A stretch of DNA of 64,000 nucleotides from Pontiellaceae bacterium B12227. GTDB taxonomy: Bacteria > Verrucomicrobiota > Kiritimatiellia > Kiritimatiellales > Pontiellaceae. The stretch covers positions 47,757-111,756 of the forward strand of contig JAROAZ010000022.1 in the NCBI GenBank assembly GCA_029432775.1, read 5' to 3'. The position numbers and the translations under genes were made by a program. Shown piece by piece: positions 1-8,370 of this stretch. Numbering within the stretch: position 1 is the first letter of the stretch; the number at the start of each line of letters is the position of its first letter. The notes beneath the pieces are model-generated. The model was not told the origin of the DNA. It saw nothing but the letters and a program-made list of their open reading frames with translations, and searched no databases.

Positions 1-64
1 GCTCCGCAACCACCGTAAACCGGTCCATCTTCTTTAAGCTGTCTTTCAGTCGTTTCATGCCCAT
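1..64 (-). CDS. 5' end of an unrecognised gene running off the left edge
   Basis: Reading leftwards, an ATG at 62-64 opens 21 codons without a stop to the window edge (begins MGMKRLKDSLKK). A purine-rich GGAAAAGGG lies directly upstream; a second in-frame ATG at 56-58 gives better ribosome-site spacing. A one-mismatch copy of the dispersed palindrome (70-84) supplies part of this leader. The fragment is basic and probably helical, too short to assign. It lies downstream of folD on the same strand and may be co-transcribed with it. Confidence 0.45.
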   Translation of the reverse strand, partial: MGMKRLKDSLKKMDRFTVVAE

Positions 65-204
65 CCCTTTTCCAATGTCTGGATAGGTTGGCATGAAGAT
101 CAAAAAACTGCATAGCAGTATGGTTGAGTAAAACGGTCGGATATTGCTGTGTTTTGCGTTTTCTATGAAAAGTAATCCAGCAAAACGGTGTTTTGATTAG
201 ATTA

Positions 205-1125
205 TTATGGGTTGATCTTGTCGTTGAGGCCCAGTCCGTTTCCGCGGAAGTGCATCTGGTAGTGTTGCTGCAGGCGCTGTGCGGCGGTAACCGTGTTGCG
301 CATGAGCGTGGCGAGGGTCACGGGGCCGACGCCGCCGGGAACGGGGGTAATCCAACCGGCGGTTTCGAGGCAGGATTCGTAGTCGCAGTCGCCGACGACT
401 TTGGATTTCCCGTCGGGTCCTTCGACCACATTGATACCGATGTCGATGACGACGGCGCCCGGCTTGATCATGTCGCCGGTCAGCAGTCCGGCTTTTCCGA
501 CGGCCACAAAAACGGCATCGGCTCTGCGGGAGTGCACGGTGACTTCGCGGGTCATGTGGTGGCAGACGGTCACGGTGGCGCCTTCGGCCATCAGCAGGAA
601 GGCAATCGGTTTGCCGACAATTTCTGAGTGCCCGATGACGGTGGCTTCGAGGCCCTCGAGTTTGACGCCGGTACTTTTGAGCAGTTCAACGGAGGCCTTG
701 GCCGTACAGGGGGCCAGTTCCAGCTCGCCGTAAACAATGTTGCCGATCGATTTCGGATGCATCCCTTCCACATCTTTCAGCGGATGGATGGTTTCCTGCA
801 GGGCTTTCACGGGCATATGGTCCGGGACCGGACGCTGGAGAATGATGCCGGTAACGGTCGGGTCGACGTTGAGGTTGGTGATGGCCGCCGTGACTTCTTC
901 GGCCGAGATGGAAGCAGGGTAGTGGCGCTCCACAAATTCGATGCCCACTTTGTCGGCATTCCGCTTCTGATTGCGCACATACAGATCCACTGATTTGTCG
1001 TCGCCGACTTTGATGGAGACAAGTTTTGGGAACCAGTGTTCCTTTTTTAACGTGGCAACATCGGTGGCAATTTTTTCGAGCAGCTGATCTGCTACTTCCC
1101 GACCGTTAATATTGTAGTGCTCCAT
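205..1125 (-). CDS. folD: FolD-family methylenetetrahydrofolate dehydrogenase, atypical active site
   Basis: 306 aa, the usual FolD length. FolD oxidises 5,10-methylene-THF and hydrolyses 5,10-methenyl-THF in cytosolic one-carbon metabolism. Family blocks in order are VGDDKSVDLYV, ILQRPVPDHM, KDVEGMHPKSIGN, the Rossmann segment VIGHSEIVGKP, VAVGKAGLLTGD and the C-terminal ITPVPGGVGPVTLATL. Aligned by eye to E. coli FolD, the catalytic Lys54 (YVASK) is Gln here (YVRNQ), and Asp121 (KDVDG) is Glu (KDVEG). The cofactor loop GRS/GAS reads GHS, while Gln98 is kept. Such changes would be expected to weaken or abolish the cyclohydrolase step, so this may be a specialised dehydrogenase paralogue. It is divergent from an AraC/PocR-like regulator and a DUF2284 gene, which suggests an inducible one-carbon or methyl-transfer setting. 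The family call is sure; the functional change is inferred. Confidence 0.9.
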   Translation of the reverse strand: MEHYNINGREVADQLLEKIATDVATLKKEHWFPKLVSIKVGDDKSVDLYVRNQKRNADKVGIEFVERHYPASISAEEVTAAITNLNVDPTVTGIILQRPVPDHMPVKALQETIHPLKDVEGMHPKSIGNIVYGELELAPCTAKASVELLKSTGVKLEGLEATVIGHSEIVGKPIAFLLMAEGATVTVCHHMTREVTVHSRRADAVFVAVGKAGLLTGDMIKPGAVVIDIGINVVEGPDGKSKVVGDCDYESCLETAGWITPVPGGVGPVTLATLMRNTVTAAQRLQQHYQMHFRGNGLGLNDKINP

Positions 1126-1257
1126 ATCCGCTCTCCTTCGAAATCGATTAATTTAGATGCCGTCTAGTTTATCGTTCTTCCCAAGGATAGGAAGGTTTTT
1201 TCGTTATCTGTTGCATTCTTGCTGAAGGGCGGTGTAGAAATCTGGATTCTATCTTAT

Positions 1258-1272
1258 TTCCAGTGATTGGAA
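1258..1272. repeat. Palindrome copy overlapping a ribosome site
   Basis: Spacer GTGAT. The right half TGGAA merges into the GGAAGG ribosome site of the PocR-like regulator, so a protein bound here could block its transcript start or translation. Confidence 0.85.
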
Positions 1273-1283
1273 GGTGTGTTTGT

Positions 1284-2495
1284 ATGTCGATCTTGTCGAA
1301 AAGAATGTTTTCGTCTGTGGCCCGGGACTATCGGAGCCAGTGCGGTCTGGAGCTCTGCCTCTCAGATTGTGACGGCCGGATAGTGATGCCGGAGCACACC
1401 AGTCCCGTCGAAAACCTGCCGGCCATGTTTCATTTGCGCTGTCATAACCTCAACGAAGCCGTTCGCTGGGGGGAACCGCATATTTTCTTCGTTGCGCCGG
1501 GTATCATGAGCTGGATTGTACCGCTGGTGGAGGGAACTCAGCTTCAGGGTGGTCTGTGCGGCGGTTGCATTCTGCTGGAGGATGACGCGCAGAGCATTAA
1601 CACAGCGGTGAACTATTTTGTGGGTGAAGGGGCAAAGCGCGCGGATGCCGTGGCTTTTGTCCAGGGATTGGAAGTCTTTGAGCAGGAGCGCGTGCGCGGG
1701 GTGGTCGACAACCTCTATGAGTCGTTCTATCAATACAGCGGATGGAATCCTCTGAAGCTGAAACGTAACCGCGATCAGATGATTCAGCAGCGCCAGATTG
1801 CCGAAGAAATTCATACACGGAAGGTCGAGCAGAACCGGGCCTATCCCTACGATGACGAGCGCATTCTGCTTTCACTCATCCGCGTGGGCGACCGCGCCGG
1901 GGCACGAAAGATGTTTAATAAGATGCTCGCGGCGATGTTTCTCTATTCCCCGAAGCCGGTCGTGGTGCGGGCGCGGGCCATTGAGATGATGGGCTATCTG
2001 GTCCGCACGGCCGTGGAGGACAGCCCGCTGATGGAGCCGTTGCTGGAGCGGCATATGAAGTGGATCGAGCAGATTGTGGATACGGAGGATTTTGACGATC
2101 TCTGCAATGTGCTGAGCGATGCGCTGGACGATTTTATGAACAGCATTTTCCTGCAGGGGGTCAATCCCGTCAGCTCGGCAGTGAGCAAGGCGCTCGATTA
2201 TATTGCCGCCAATTATACCGAGCAGATCGCGCTGGAGGATATTGCCGAGGCCGCCGGACTGAGCACCTTCCGCATTGCCCACCTGTTGAAAGAGGCAACA
2301 GGGAAGACGGCGCTGCAGAATATCCATTATCTGCGGATTCAGGAAGCCCGGCGCCTGTTGGAGCAGAGCGATTTGTCCTGTACAGATATTGCCTATGAAA
2401 CCGGCTTCGGCGACCAGTCCTATTTTATTAAGCAGTTTAAAAAATGGATGGGTATTACGCCTGCAAAATACCGTAAGACGGCACGGGTGGCATGA
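1284..2495 (+). CDS. AraC-family regulator with N-terminal PocR-like sensory domain
   Basis: 403 aa. The C-terminal ~100 residues are a classic AraC double helix-turn-helix (ALDYIAANYTEQIALEDIAE, then IAYETGFGDQSYFIKQFKKW and GITPAKYR). The first ~160 residues resemble the PocR ligand-sensing domain, including LVEGTQLQGGLCGGCILLE, but without the usual full cysteine set. ATG 1284 is preferred over an in-frame GTG at 1263 because GGAAGG (1270-1275) lies at good spacing. That ribosome site is the right edge of an exact copy of the dispersed palindrome (1258-1272). The stop overlaps the next start (ATGA), so regulator and DUF2284 protein are translationally coupled. It probably controls the divergent folD and its own operon; the ligand is unknown. 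Confidence 0.85.
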   Translation: MSILSKRMFSSVARDYRSQCGLELCLSDCDGRIVMPEHTSPVENLPAMFHLRCHNLNEAVRWGEPHIFFVAPGIMSWIVPLVEGTQLQGGLCGGCILLEDDAQSINTAVNYFVGEGAKRADAVAFVQGLEVFEQERVRGVVDNLYESFYQYSGWNPLKLKRNRDQMIQQRQIAEEIHTRKVEQNRAYPYDDERILLSLIRVGDRAGARKMFNKMLAAMFLYSPKPVVVRARAIEMMGYLVRTAVEDSPLMEPLLERHMKWIEQIVDTEDFDDLCNVLSDALDDFMNSIFLQGVNPVSSAVSKALDYIAANYTEQIALEDIAEAAGLSTFRIAHLLKEATGKTALQNIHYLRIQEARRLLEQSDLSCTDIAYETGFGDQSYFIKQFKKWMGITPAKYRKTARVA

Positions 2496-3073
2496 TGAAA
2501 CCACCGGTATTCAAGATCAAAGAAGTCACGCAGTCCGAGTTGCTCAAGGCCTATAAGCCGTCAGAGATTCTGGGGTACTGCGCCCATTGCGGAAACCACG
2601 ATTCAGTTTGGTCGTGCCCGCCGCATCGCTTTGATCCTGCTGAATTCATCGAGGGGTATTCATTTGCCTATGTGGTGAGCGGGGCGGTGTCGATGTGCGG
2701 TTTTGAAGAGCAGGCCGATGCGGTTATTCACTATTATGAAATGCGAAGTAAAATTAATCAGGCGCTGTTGGCTTTTGAAACAACGGTTCCCGGGGGAGTG
2801 AGTCTCTATGCCGGACATTGTGATGCCTGTAAGCCCTGCAGCCGGACTCAAGGTGAAGAGTGTGTCTATCCCGACCTCTGCCGCTACTCGCTGGAATCGC
2901 TTGGCCTGGATGTCGAGATGCTGATAGAAACCCATTTCGGGGAAAGCCTGCAGTGGGTCGCCGGGAAAATGCCGAAGCAGATGCTCGTGGTGCCTGCGCT
3001 CCTCAGCCCGGTTGAGGTTGATATCCCTTCCTTTATCCAGGCATTGGAAACGGGGGTGGTTGGGGCTGCGTAA
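2492..3073 (+). CDS. DUF2284-family cysteine-rich metal-binding protein
   Basis: 193 aa. Cysteines are arranged as CAHCGNHDSVWSCPPH near residue 31 and GHCDACKPCSRTQGEECVYP with DLCRYS near residues 107-130, the pattern of DUF2284 'predicted metal-binding' proteins. Those are common near corrinoid and one-carbon methyltransferase genes in anaerobes. No signal peptide or membrane segment is seen, so it should be cytosolic. Its ATG overlaps the stop of the PocR-like regulator; a second ATG follows immediately. The biochemical role of the family is not established. Association with FolD and a sensory regulator suggests a one-carbon or methylated-substrate pathway, by context only. Confidence 0.8.
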   Translation: MMKPPVFKIKEVTQSELLKAYKPSEILGYCAHCGNHDSVWSCPPHRFDPAEFIEGYSFAYVVSGAVSMCGFEEQADAVIHYYEMRSKINQALLAFETTVPGGVSLYAGHCDACKPCSRTQGEECVYPDLCRYSLESLGLDVEMLIETHFGESLQWVAGKMPKQMLVVPALLSPVEVDIPSFIQALETGVVGAA

Positions 3074-3080
3074 AGCGGAG

Positions 3081-3100
3081 GGCGATGCTTTGTCATCGCC
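3081..3100. terminator. Hairpin between convergent DUF2284 and esterase genes
   Basis: Perfect 7-bp stem GGCGATG/CATCGCC with a 6-nt loop (CTTTGT), eight bases after the DUF2284 stop. No T-run follows on either strand, so it may be a weak bidirectional terminator or an mRNA end-protecting structure. Confidence 0.4.
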
Positions 3101-3135
3101 GGCGGAAACGAAGTGCCACCGTCTATGGAAAGTTG

Positions 3136-3954
3136 CTATTTCTTCGGTTTCAGCCAACCGAGGGAGACGAGGAATTTATCCATCTCCGCGACGGTTTCGT
3201 TGTATTTTGATTTATTGAAGAAGCCGTGCTTCTCGCCTTCATAGAGATGCAGATCGCAACGTCCGCCATTGGCTGCCATAATCTTTTTATATTCCTGTGC
3301 CGTGGAGGCGGGGATCAGATCGTCTTTTGTTCCGAGGAAAACGATCGTGGGCGGCGTGCCCTTTTTCAGGTTATGCATGGGCGAAAAATCCTTCCAGTAT
3401 TCGGAAACCCGGTCGTGACCGTAGCCTTTTTCTGAATTGTCGAAAACCGGGTTGAATAGAATGAGGGCTTCCGGTTTGCAGCTGATGGCTGTGTTGTCGT
3501 CGGGCTCGTTAAATTTTTCCAGCGTTGCGGTTGCCGCGGCCAGATGGCCTCCGGCGGAGCCGCCGCCGGCGGCGATACGCTGCGGGTCGATCCCGTATTT
3601 ATGGGCACGTTTTCGCACCCAGCGCATGGCAGATTTTGCATCCATCACGCAGGCGCGCGGATCGGTTCCATGGCCTTTTTTTGTGCGGTATTCTGCCGCA
3701 ATGGCCACCATGCCGCGGTCGGCCAGATACCGGGCGTGGGGATAAAACTGTTTGGGGCTTCCTCCATTCCAGCCGCCGCCGAAATAGAAAACAACGGCCG
3801 GTCGTTTTTGCCCGGCTTTCAGTCCGGCCGGTTTAAAAATGTGGAGGCGCAGTTCACCTTGCGGGGTTTCTTTGAATGGAATGGTTTGGTCGGGTTGAGG
3901 GGCCGCCCACACGGAGACTGAAATCAGGGTTAAAAATGCGATGGTTTTTTTCAT
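3136..3954 (-). CDS. Secreted alpha/beta-hydrolase (esterase/lipase-like)
   Basis: 272 aa from the ATG at 3952-3954 (MKKTIAFLTLISVSVWA), chosen over an upstream TTG because it opens a normal Sec signal peptide cleaved near residue 18. The core has the oxyanion-type FYFGGGWNGG, the nucleophile elbow GGGSAGGHLA, an acidic residue in GTKDDLIPAS and the histidine in EGEKHGFFN, a full Ser-Asp-His triad. Sequence style matches the BD-FAE/acetyl-xylan-esterase-like hydrolases often found with polysaccharide degraders. The protein probably acts in the periplasm on an ester, for example acetylated sugars, but the substrate cannot be read. It stands alone, convergent with the DUF2284 gene. Confidence 0.8.
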   Translation of the reverse strand: MKKTIAFLTLISVSVWAAPQPDQTIPFKETPQGELRLHIFKPAGLKAGQKRPAVVFYFGGGWNGGSPKQFYPHARYLADRGMVAIAAEYRTKKGHGTDPRACVMDAKSAMRWVRKRAHKYGIDPQRIAAGGGSAGGHLAAATATLEKFNEPDDNTAISCKPEALILFNPVFDNSEKGYGHDRVSEYWKDFSPMHNLKKGTPPTIVFLGTKDDLIPASTAQEYKKIMAANGGRCDLHLYEGEKHGFFNKSKYNETVAEMDKFLVSLGWLKPKK

Positions 3955-4083
3955 ACTGTAGACTATTCCTTCCAACAATTCTTCAGGATTTTGCTTAACA
4001 AACTATAATGAAGCAACGATATGCTAATGCAAATTGGGACATCAGCTGATATATTGTCTGTTTTAACAGGAAGGATTTTATTT

Positions 4084-5328
4084 ATGTTCACGGAATGGAT
4101 GGAAGGCGTGTTGACGTCGACGGGGGCTTCTGAAGCATGGGTCGATGTTATTTCAATGGGCGTTCAGGTGCTCTTGATTTTTGCAGGGGCGTATCTGATT
4201 TACTGGCTGCTCCGAAGTTATCTGCTCAAGCTGATTCACCGGGTGACTGAAAAGACTTCCAATAAATGGGATGATATGTTGATGGAATCGCGAGTGTTTC
4301 ATCGCGCTCTCCGCCTGATTCCGCTCACATTCATCCTCCTGTGGCTCGAGCGCCTTGCTCCGGGACAGATGATTGTGCTGAAACGGGCAATTTTTGCGAT
4401 CATCATTTTGATTGGAGCCCGGACGGTGGAGGCGTTTCTGAACGCCGTCTCCGAGGTCTACCATTCGGCAAAGGATACGCACAGGAAGCCGATCCGTCCG
4501 CTCTTTCAGGCGTTGCTGATTGTGGTTTATCTATTTGCCGGGATCTTTATGATTTCGGTGCTGCTCGATAAATCGCCATGGAATCTGTTCGGTCTGATGG
4601 GCGGCCTCACCGCCGTAACCATGCTGGTATTCAAGGATACCATTCTGGGTTTTGTGGCCGGCATCCAGCTGGGCGCCAACGATATGATTCGCGAGGGCGA
4701 CTGGATTGAAATGCCGAAATATGGTGCGGACGGCGATGTGATTGAGGTGACCGTGAACACCGTCAAAGTGCGCAACTGGGATAAAACCATCTCCACCATC
4801 CCGACGTATGCATTGATCTCGGACTCTTTTAAAAACTGGCGTGGTATGAGTGAATCCGGTGGACGGCGTATTAAACGCGCGATCAGTATTGATATGAATA
4901 CTGTTCAGTTTGCGGATCAGGCGATGTTGGAAAAATTCCAGGCAATGGAACTCCTGAAGGAATATGTTTTAAAAACTCAGGAGGCGATTGATGCCGCTAA
5001 CTCGGAGCGGGGAATCGATCTTTCTGCAACGGTTGTCAATGGCCGCCGCCAGACCAATCTGGGAATCTTCCGGGCTTATCTGGTGAACTACCTGCATGAC
5101 AATCCGAAAATTCACAAGGGCATGACCTTTCTGGTTCGGCATCTTCAGCCGACGCCGCAGGGGCTGCCGATCGAGATCTATGTTTTCAGTGCCGACAAAA
5201 ACTGGGTCAACTACGAAGCCATTCAGGCCGATATCTTTGATCATATTCTGGCGGCTTTGCCCGAGTTCGGGCTGCGTGTCTACCAGCAACCCTCGGGCGT
5301 TGATATTGCTTCACTCAATATGGGGTAG
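4084..5328 (+). CDS. MscS-family mechanosensitive channel (YbdG-like)
   Basis: 414 aa from ATG 4084, which follows AGGAAGG at nine bases; an upstream ATG at 4021 lacks this and gives a longer product than usual. About five hydrophobic segments fill the first ~190 residues. The pore-lining and beta-domain block then reads GLMGGLTAVTMLVFKDTILG...GANDMIREGDWIEMP, with EVTVNTVKVRNWDKT and PTYALISDSFKNWRGM typical of YbdG/YnaI homologues. The product is an inner-membrane channel that opens on membrane tension during hypo-osmotic shock. The gene is monocistronic and ends at a strong bidirectional terminator. An exact palindrome copy (4936-4950) encodes FQAME in the C-terminal domain. Confidence 0.92.
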   Translation: MFTEWMEGVLTSTGASEAWVDVISMGVQVLLIFAGAYLIYWLLRSYLLKLIHRVTEKTSNKWDDMLMESRVFHRALRLIPLTFILLWLERLAPGQMIVLKRAIFAIIILIGARTVEAFLNAVSEVYHSAKDTHRKPIRPLFQALLIVVYLFAGIFMISVLLDKSPWNLFGLMGGLTAVTMLVFKDTILGFVAGIQLGANDMIREGDWIEMPKYGADGDVIEVTVNTVKVRNWDKTISTIPTYALISDSFKNWRGMSESGGRRIKRAISIDMNTVQFADQAMLEKFQAMELLKEYVLKTQEAIDAANSERGIDLSATVVNGRRQTNLGIFRAYLVNYLHDNPKIHKGMTFLVRHLQPTPQGLPIEIYVFSADKNWVNYEAIQADIFDHILAALPEFGLRVYQQPSGVDIASLNMG

Positions 5329-5365
5329 GGGACGGTTCGCAAAGGTTTTCCAACCATTGGGAATG

Positions 5366-5398
5366 AAAAAGGCTGCTCTGTGAAGAACAGCCTTTTTT
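5366..5398. terminator. Bidirectional intrinsic terminator between mscS and korB
   Basis: GGCTGCTCT (5371-5379) pairs with AGAACAGCC (5384-5392) with one mismatch and a 4-nt loop. An A5 run sits on the left and a T6 run on the right, so it can stop both convergent transcripts. A near-palindrome (5348-5362) sits 4 bases to the left. Confidence 0.85.
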
Positions 5399-5418
5399 CA
5401 TGATTCCGATGGCGGAGT

Positions 5419-6471
5419 TTATCGGTGGAGATCGTTGATCTTTTCCAGGTTTGCAGCGCCGGGGCAGAGTTCCTCGGTGCCGAGATCGCGCAGCGGGCGC
5501 TGTGTTGTATTCATGGTTTCATGGATCTCCTGCGAATTTTCGTCCATGAACAGGATGCCGGTCACCACTTTGTCTTCAGCTTTATATTCCTGCATCAATG
5601 ATAGAGCCGAGGTGCGGCTGTGAATGTCGTGTTTGGTCTCTAGCTTATGCAGGTTGATGATGGAGCCGTCGTGCATGGTGACTTTTTCATCTGTTCCTTC
5701 ATCAAACTCAGCGGTGATTTCTTCTGCCGGAGGGACATAGTCGACCGTGTTGGTGGAGGCCATGTGCTGACGAATGTAGTCGTATGCTTTGGTGGAGCCG
5801 GGGGCATTGTTGAAGGTTACGCAGGGGGAGATGATATTGATAAATGCAAATCCTCTGTGTGCAATGGCCGCCTGAATGATCGGGACCAGTTGGTCTTTGT
5901 CGCCTGAAAAACTGTTGGCCACAAAGGTGGCACCGAGTTGCAGTGCAATGGAGCAGAGGTCGATCGGTTCCAGCGCATTCGGTTCGCCTTTTTTTGATTT
6001 CGACCCGATGTCGGTGGTGGCCGAGTCCTGGCCCTTGGTGAGTCCGTAGACCCCATTGTTTTCGCAGATATAAACCATGTTTACATTCCGGCGTACGGCG
6101 TGCACAAACTGGCCCATGCCGATGGAGGCCGTGTCGCCATCGCCGGAAACGCCGATGTAGAGAAGCTCCCGGTTAGCCATGTTTGCTCCCGTTGCAACGG
6201 ACGGCATGCGTCCGTGCACCGAGTTGAATCCGTGGGAATTCCCGAGAAAGTAAGTCGGAGTTTTGGAGGAGCACCCGATGCCGGAAAGTTTGGCCACCCG
6301 GTGCGGGGGGATGGACATTTCAAAACAGGCCTCGATGATGGCATTGCTGATCGAATCGTGTCCGCATCCGGCGCATAGTGTGGATACGGCGCCTTCGTAA
6401 TCTTTGGTGGTATACCCTAGATCATTTTTCGGGAGGTTCGGGTGGCGGAAAGTCGGAATTTTATAGCTCAT
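5419..6471 (-). CDS. korB: 2-oxoacid:ferredoxin oxidoreductase, beta subunit (KorB/OorB)
   Basis: 350 aa from ATG 6469-6471 (MSYKIPTFRHPNLPKND); the open frame extends upstream into the korA end without homology. The N-terminal CAGCGHDSISNAI motif and the thiamine-diphosphate site GDGDTASIGMGQF...ENNGVYGLTKGQ define the beta subunit. With KorA it oxidatively decarboxylates a 2-oxoacid, most likely 2-oxoglutarate, to the acyl-CoA and reduces ferredoxin. Ten bases separate it from korA, so the two are co-translated. A substrate other than 2-oxoglutarate cannot be excluded. Confidence 0.92.
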   Translation of the reverse strand: MSYKIPTFRHPNLPKNDLGYTTKDYEGAVSTLCAGCGHDSISNAIIEACFEMSIPPHRVAKLSGIGCSSKTPTYFLGNSHGFNSVHGRMPSVATGANMANRELLYIGVSGDGDTASIGMGQFVHAVRRNVNMVYICENNGVYGLTKGQDSATTDIGSKSKKGEPNALEPIDLCSIALQLGATFVANSFSGDKDQLVPIIQAAIAHRGFAFINIISPCVTFNNAPGSTKAYDYIRQHMASTNTVDYVPPAEEITAEFDEGTDEKVTMHDGSIINLHKLETKHDIHSRTSALSLMQEYKAEDKVVTGILFMDENSQEIHETMNTTQRPLRDLGTEELCPGAANLEKINDLHR

Positions 6472-6481
6472 GAATCGGCTC

Positions 6482-8329
6482 CTAGTAAAAACGGCTGCGG
6501 CGGCGTGGTGAGGTGGTGGTCTGCAGAATCCAGTCGCGAATAATATGCCGGATAAAGCGCGCGGTAATCGGACTGCCGTCGTAGTGGAGCAACGGAACCA
6601 GACACTCTGGATCGAAGTCGTATTCATTGATCAGCAGCGTACGCATTTGGGCATCGCGGTTCTGCTCGACGACAAAGACATATTCGTGCTCTTCGATAAA
6701 CTGGCCGACCTCATCTGAAAAGGGAAAGGCCTGAATGCCCATGCTGTCGAGCGAGATGCCATGCAGGCTGTTCAGGTGGTGCAGTGCTTCGAGGGTGGAA
6801 GCTTCGGACGTTCCATAATGGATGACGCCCACCGTGCAGGGTTTATCTGTTTTGCGGATGACGGGTTTGGGAACCACGGTGCTGGCAGTTTTCCACTTTT
6901 TCTGGATCCGCTCCATGTTTTCAATATATTTTTCGCCGTTCTCCGTATAAATGGCGTATTCGTCTTTCGAAGTGCCGCGGGTGAAGAAGGCACCTTTGGT
7001 CGGGTGGGTGCCCGGATAGGTGCGGTACGGAATGCCGTCGCCGTCGATATCCAGATAACGGCCGAACTTTTCGTTCATGTTTTCCAGATCTTCTTCGTTG
7101 AAGACCTTGCCGCGATCGTAGCGTTTGGCATCGTCCCATTCGAAGGGTTCAGACATGTTGTCGTTCATGCCGAGGTCGAGATCGGACATCACCATGACCG
7201 GGGTCTGGAAGCGCTCGGCGAGGTCGAAGGCCATAGCGGTATATTCAAAACACTCTTTCGGGGTCGAGGGATACAGACAGATATGCTTGGTGTCCCCGTG
7301 CGATGCGTAAGCCGCAGAGAGGACATCCGATTGCTGGGTGCGGGTCGGCATACCGGTGGACGGACCGGAGCGTTGCACATCGATCAGTACGGCTGGAATT
7401 TCTGCAAAATAGGCGAGGCCGAGAAACTCATTCATTAAAGAAAGGCCCGGTCCGCTGGTGGCCGTAAAGGCCCGGGCACCGTTCCATGAGGCTCCAATAA
7501 CCATGCCGATGGCGGCAAGTTCGTCTTCCGCCTGCACGATGGCAAAATTTTTCTCTCCGGTCTCTTTGTCGGTTCGGAACATGCGGCAGTAGCGGGAATA
7601 GTTGTCGATGACGGAGGTGGACGGAGTAATCGGATACCAGGCGGAAACGGTTGCGCCGCCGTACACGGCTCCCAGGCCACAGGCTTCGTTGCCGTCCATC
7701 AGAATTTTATTGCCCACATTGTCGCGGCGTTCAATGCGATAAGCAATCGGGCAGTTAGGAAGTTTTGCGGCCATGTCATAGCCGGTTTCCAATGCCTGGA
7801 TATTCGGGGCAACCAGTTTTTCTTTCCCCTTGAACTGATCGTTGATCAGCTGTTTAAAGACCTCCATCTCCATATCGAACAGGGCGGCCATAACGCCCAC
7901 ATACATCACATTGCGGAAGAGCTGGCGCTGACGGGGATCTTCGTACATTTCGCGGCATTTTTCCGTGAGTGGAATGCCGATGAAGTCGATGTCATCGCGC
8001 TTGAAGTCGGGATTGATCGGGCGGGTGCTGTCGTAAATGAAGTATCCGCCTTTTTCGACTTCGGTAATATCCCGCTCCATGCTCTGCGGATTCATGCCCA
8101 CCATGACATCAATCCCGCCGCGGCGACCGAGGAATCCGTTTTCATTGATCCGGACTTCATACCAGGTGGGCAAACCCTGAATGTTAGACGGGAAGATATT
8201 CTTCGGGCTGATCGGTACGCCCATGCGGAATACGGCGCGGCTGAACAGCTTATTCGCGCTGGCAGATCCTGTTCCGTTTACATTGGCAAACTTGATGACG
8301 AATTTGTTGATGATGATGTCACGTTTCAT
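6482..8329 (-). CDS. korA: 2-oxoacid:ferredoxin oxidoreductase, fused gamma-alpha subunit (KorA/OorA)
   Basis: 615 aa. Residues ~1-185 are the gamma domain (NVNGTGSASANKLFSRAVFR, DVMVGMNPQSMERDI). From ~205 comes the alpha domain, with AVYGGATVSAWYPITPSTS, FTATSGPGLSLMNEFLGLA and PTRTQQSDVLSAAYASHGD, typical of 2-oxoglutarate-type enzymes that carry gamma and alpha on one chain. The enzyme is cytosolic and oxygen-sensitive as a class. It lies between a GltD-like flavoprotein upstream and korB downstream on one minus-strand transcript. A one-mismatch palindrome lies at 7787-7801. Confidence 0.92.
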   Translation of the reverse strand: MKRDIIINKFVIKFANVNGTGSASANKLFSRAVFRMGVPISPKNIFPSNIQGLPTWYEVRINENGFLGRRGGIDVMVGMNPQSMERDITEVEKGGYFIYDSTRPINPDFKRDDIDFIGIPLTEKCREMYEDPRQRQLFRNVMYVGVMAALFDMEMEVFKQLINDQFKGKEKLVAPNIQALETGYDMAAKLPNCPIAYRIERRDNVGNKILMDGNEACGLGAVYGGATVSAWYPITPSTSVIDNYSRYCRMFRTDKETGEKNFAIVQAEDELAAIGMVIGASWNGARAFTATSGPGLSLMNEFLGLAYFAEIPAVLIDVQRSGPSTGMPTRTQQSDVLSAAYASHGDTKHICLYPSTPKECFEYTAMAFDLAERFQTPVMVMSDLDLGMNDNMSEPFEWDDAKRYDRGKVFNEEDLENMNEKFGRYLDIDGDGIPYRTYPGTHPTKGAFFTRGTSKDEYAIYTENGEKYIENMERIQKKWKTASTVVPKPVIRKTDKPCTVGVIHYGTSEASTLEALHHLNSLHGISLDSMGIQAFPFSDEVGQFIEEHEYVFVVEQNRDAQMRTLLINEYDFDPECLVPLLHYDGSPITARFIRHIIRDWILQTTTSPRRRSRFY

Positions 8330-8370
8330 AGTTTTTTCCGTATTGCTTGAGGTCGGTCAGGTACCTGTGA

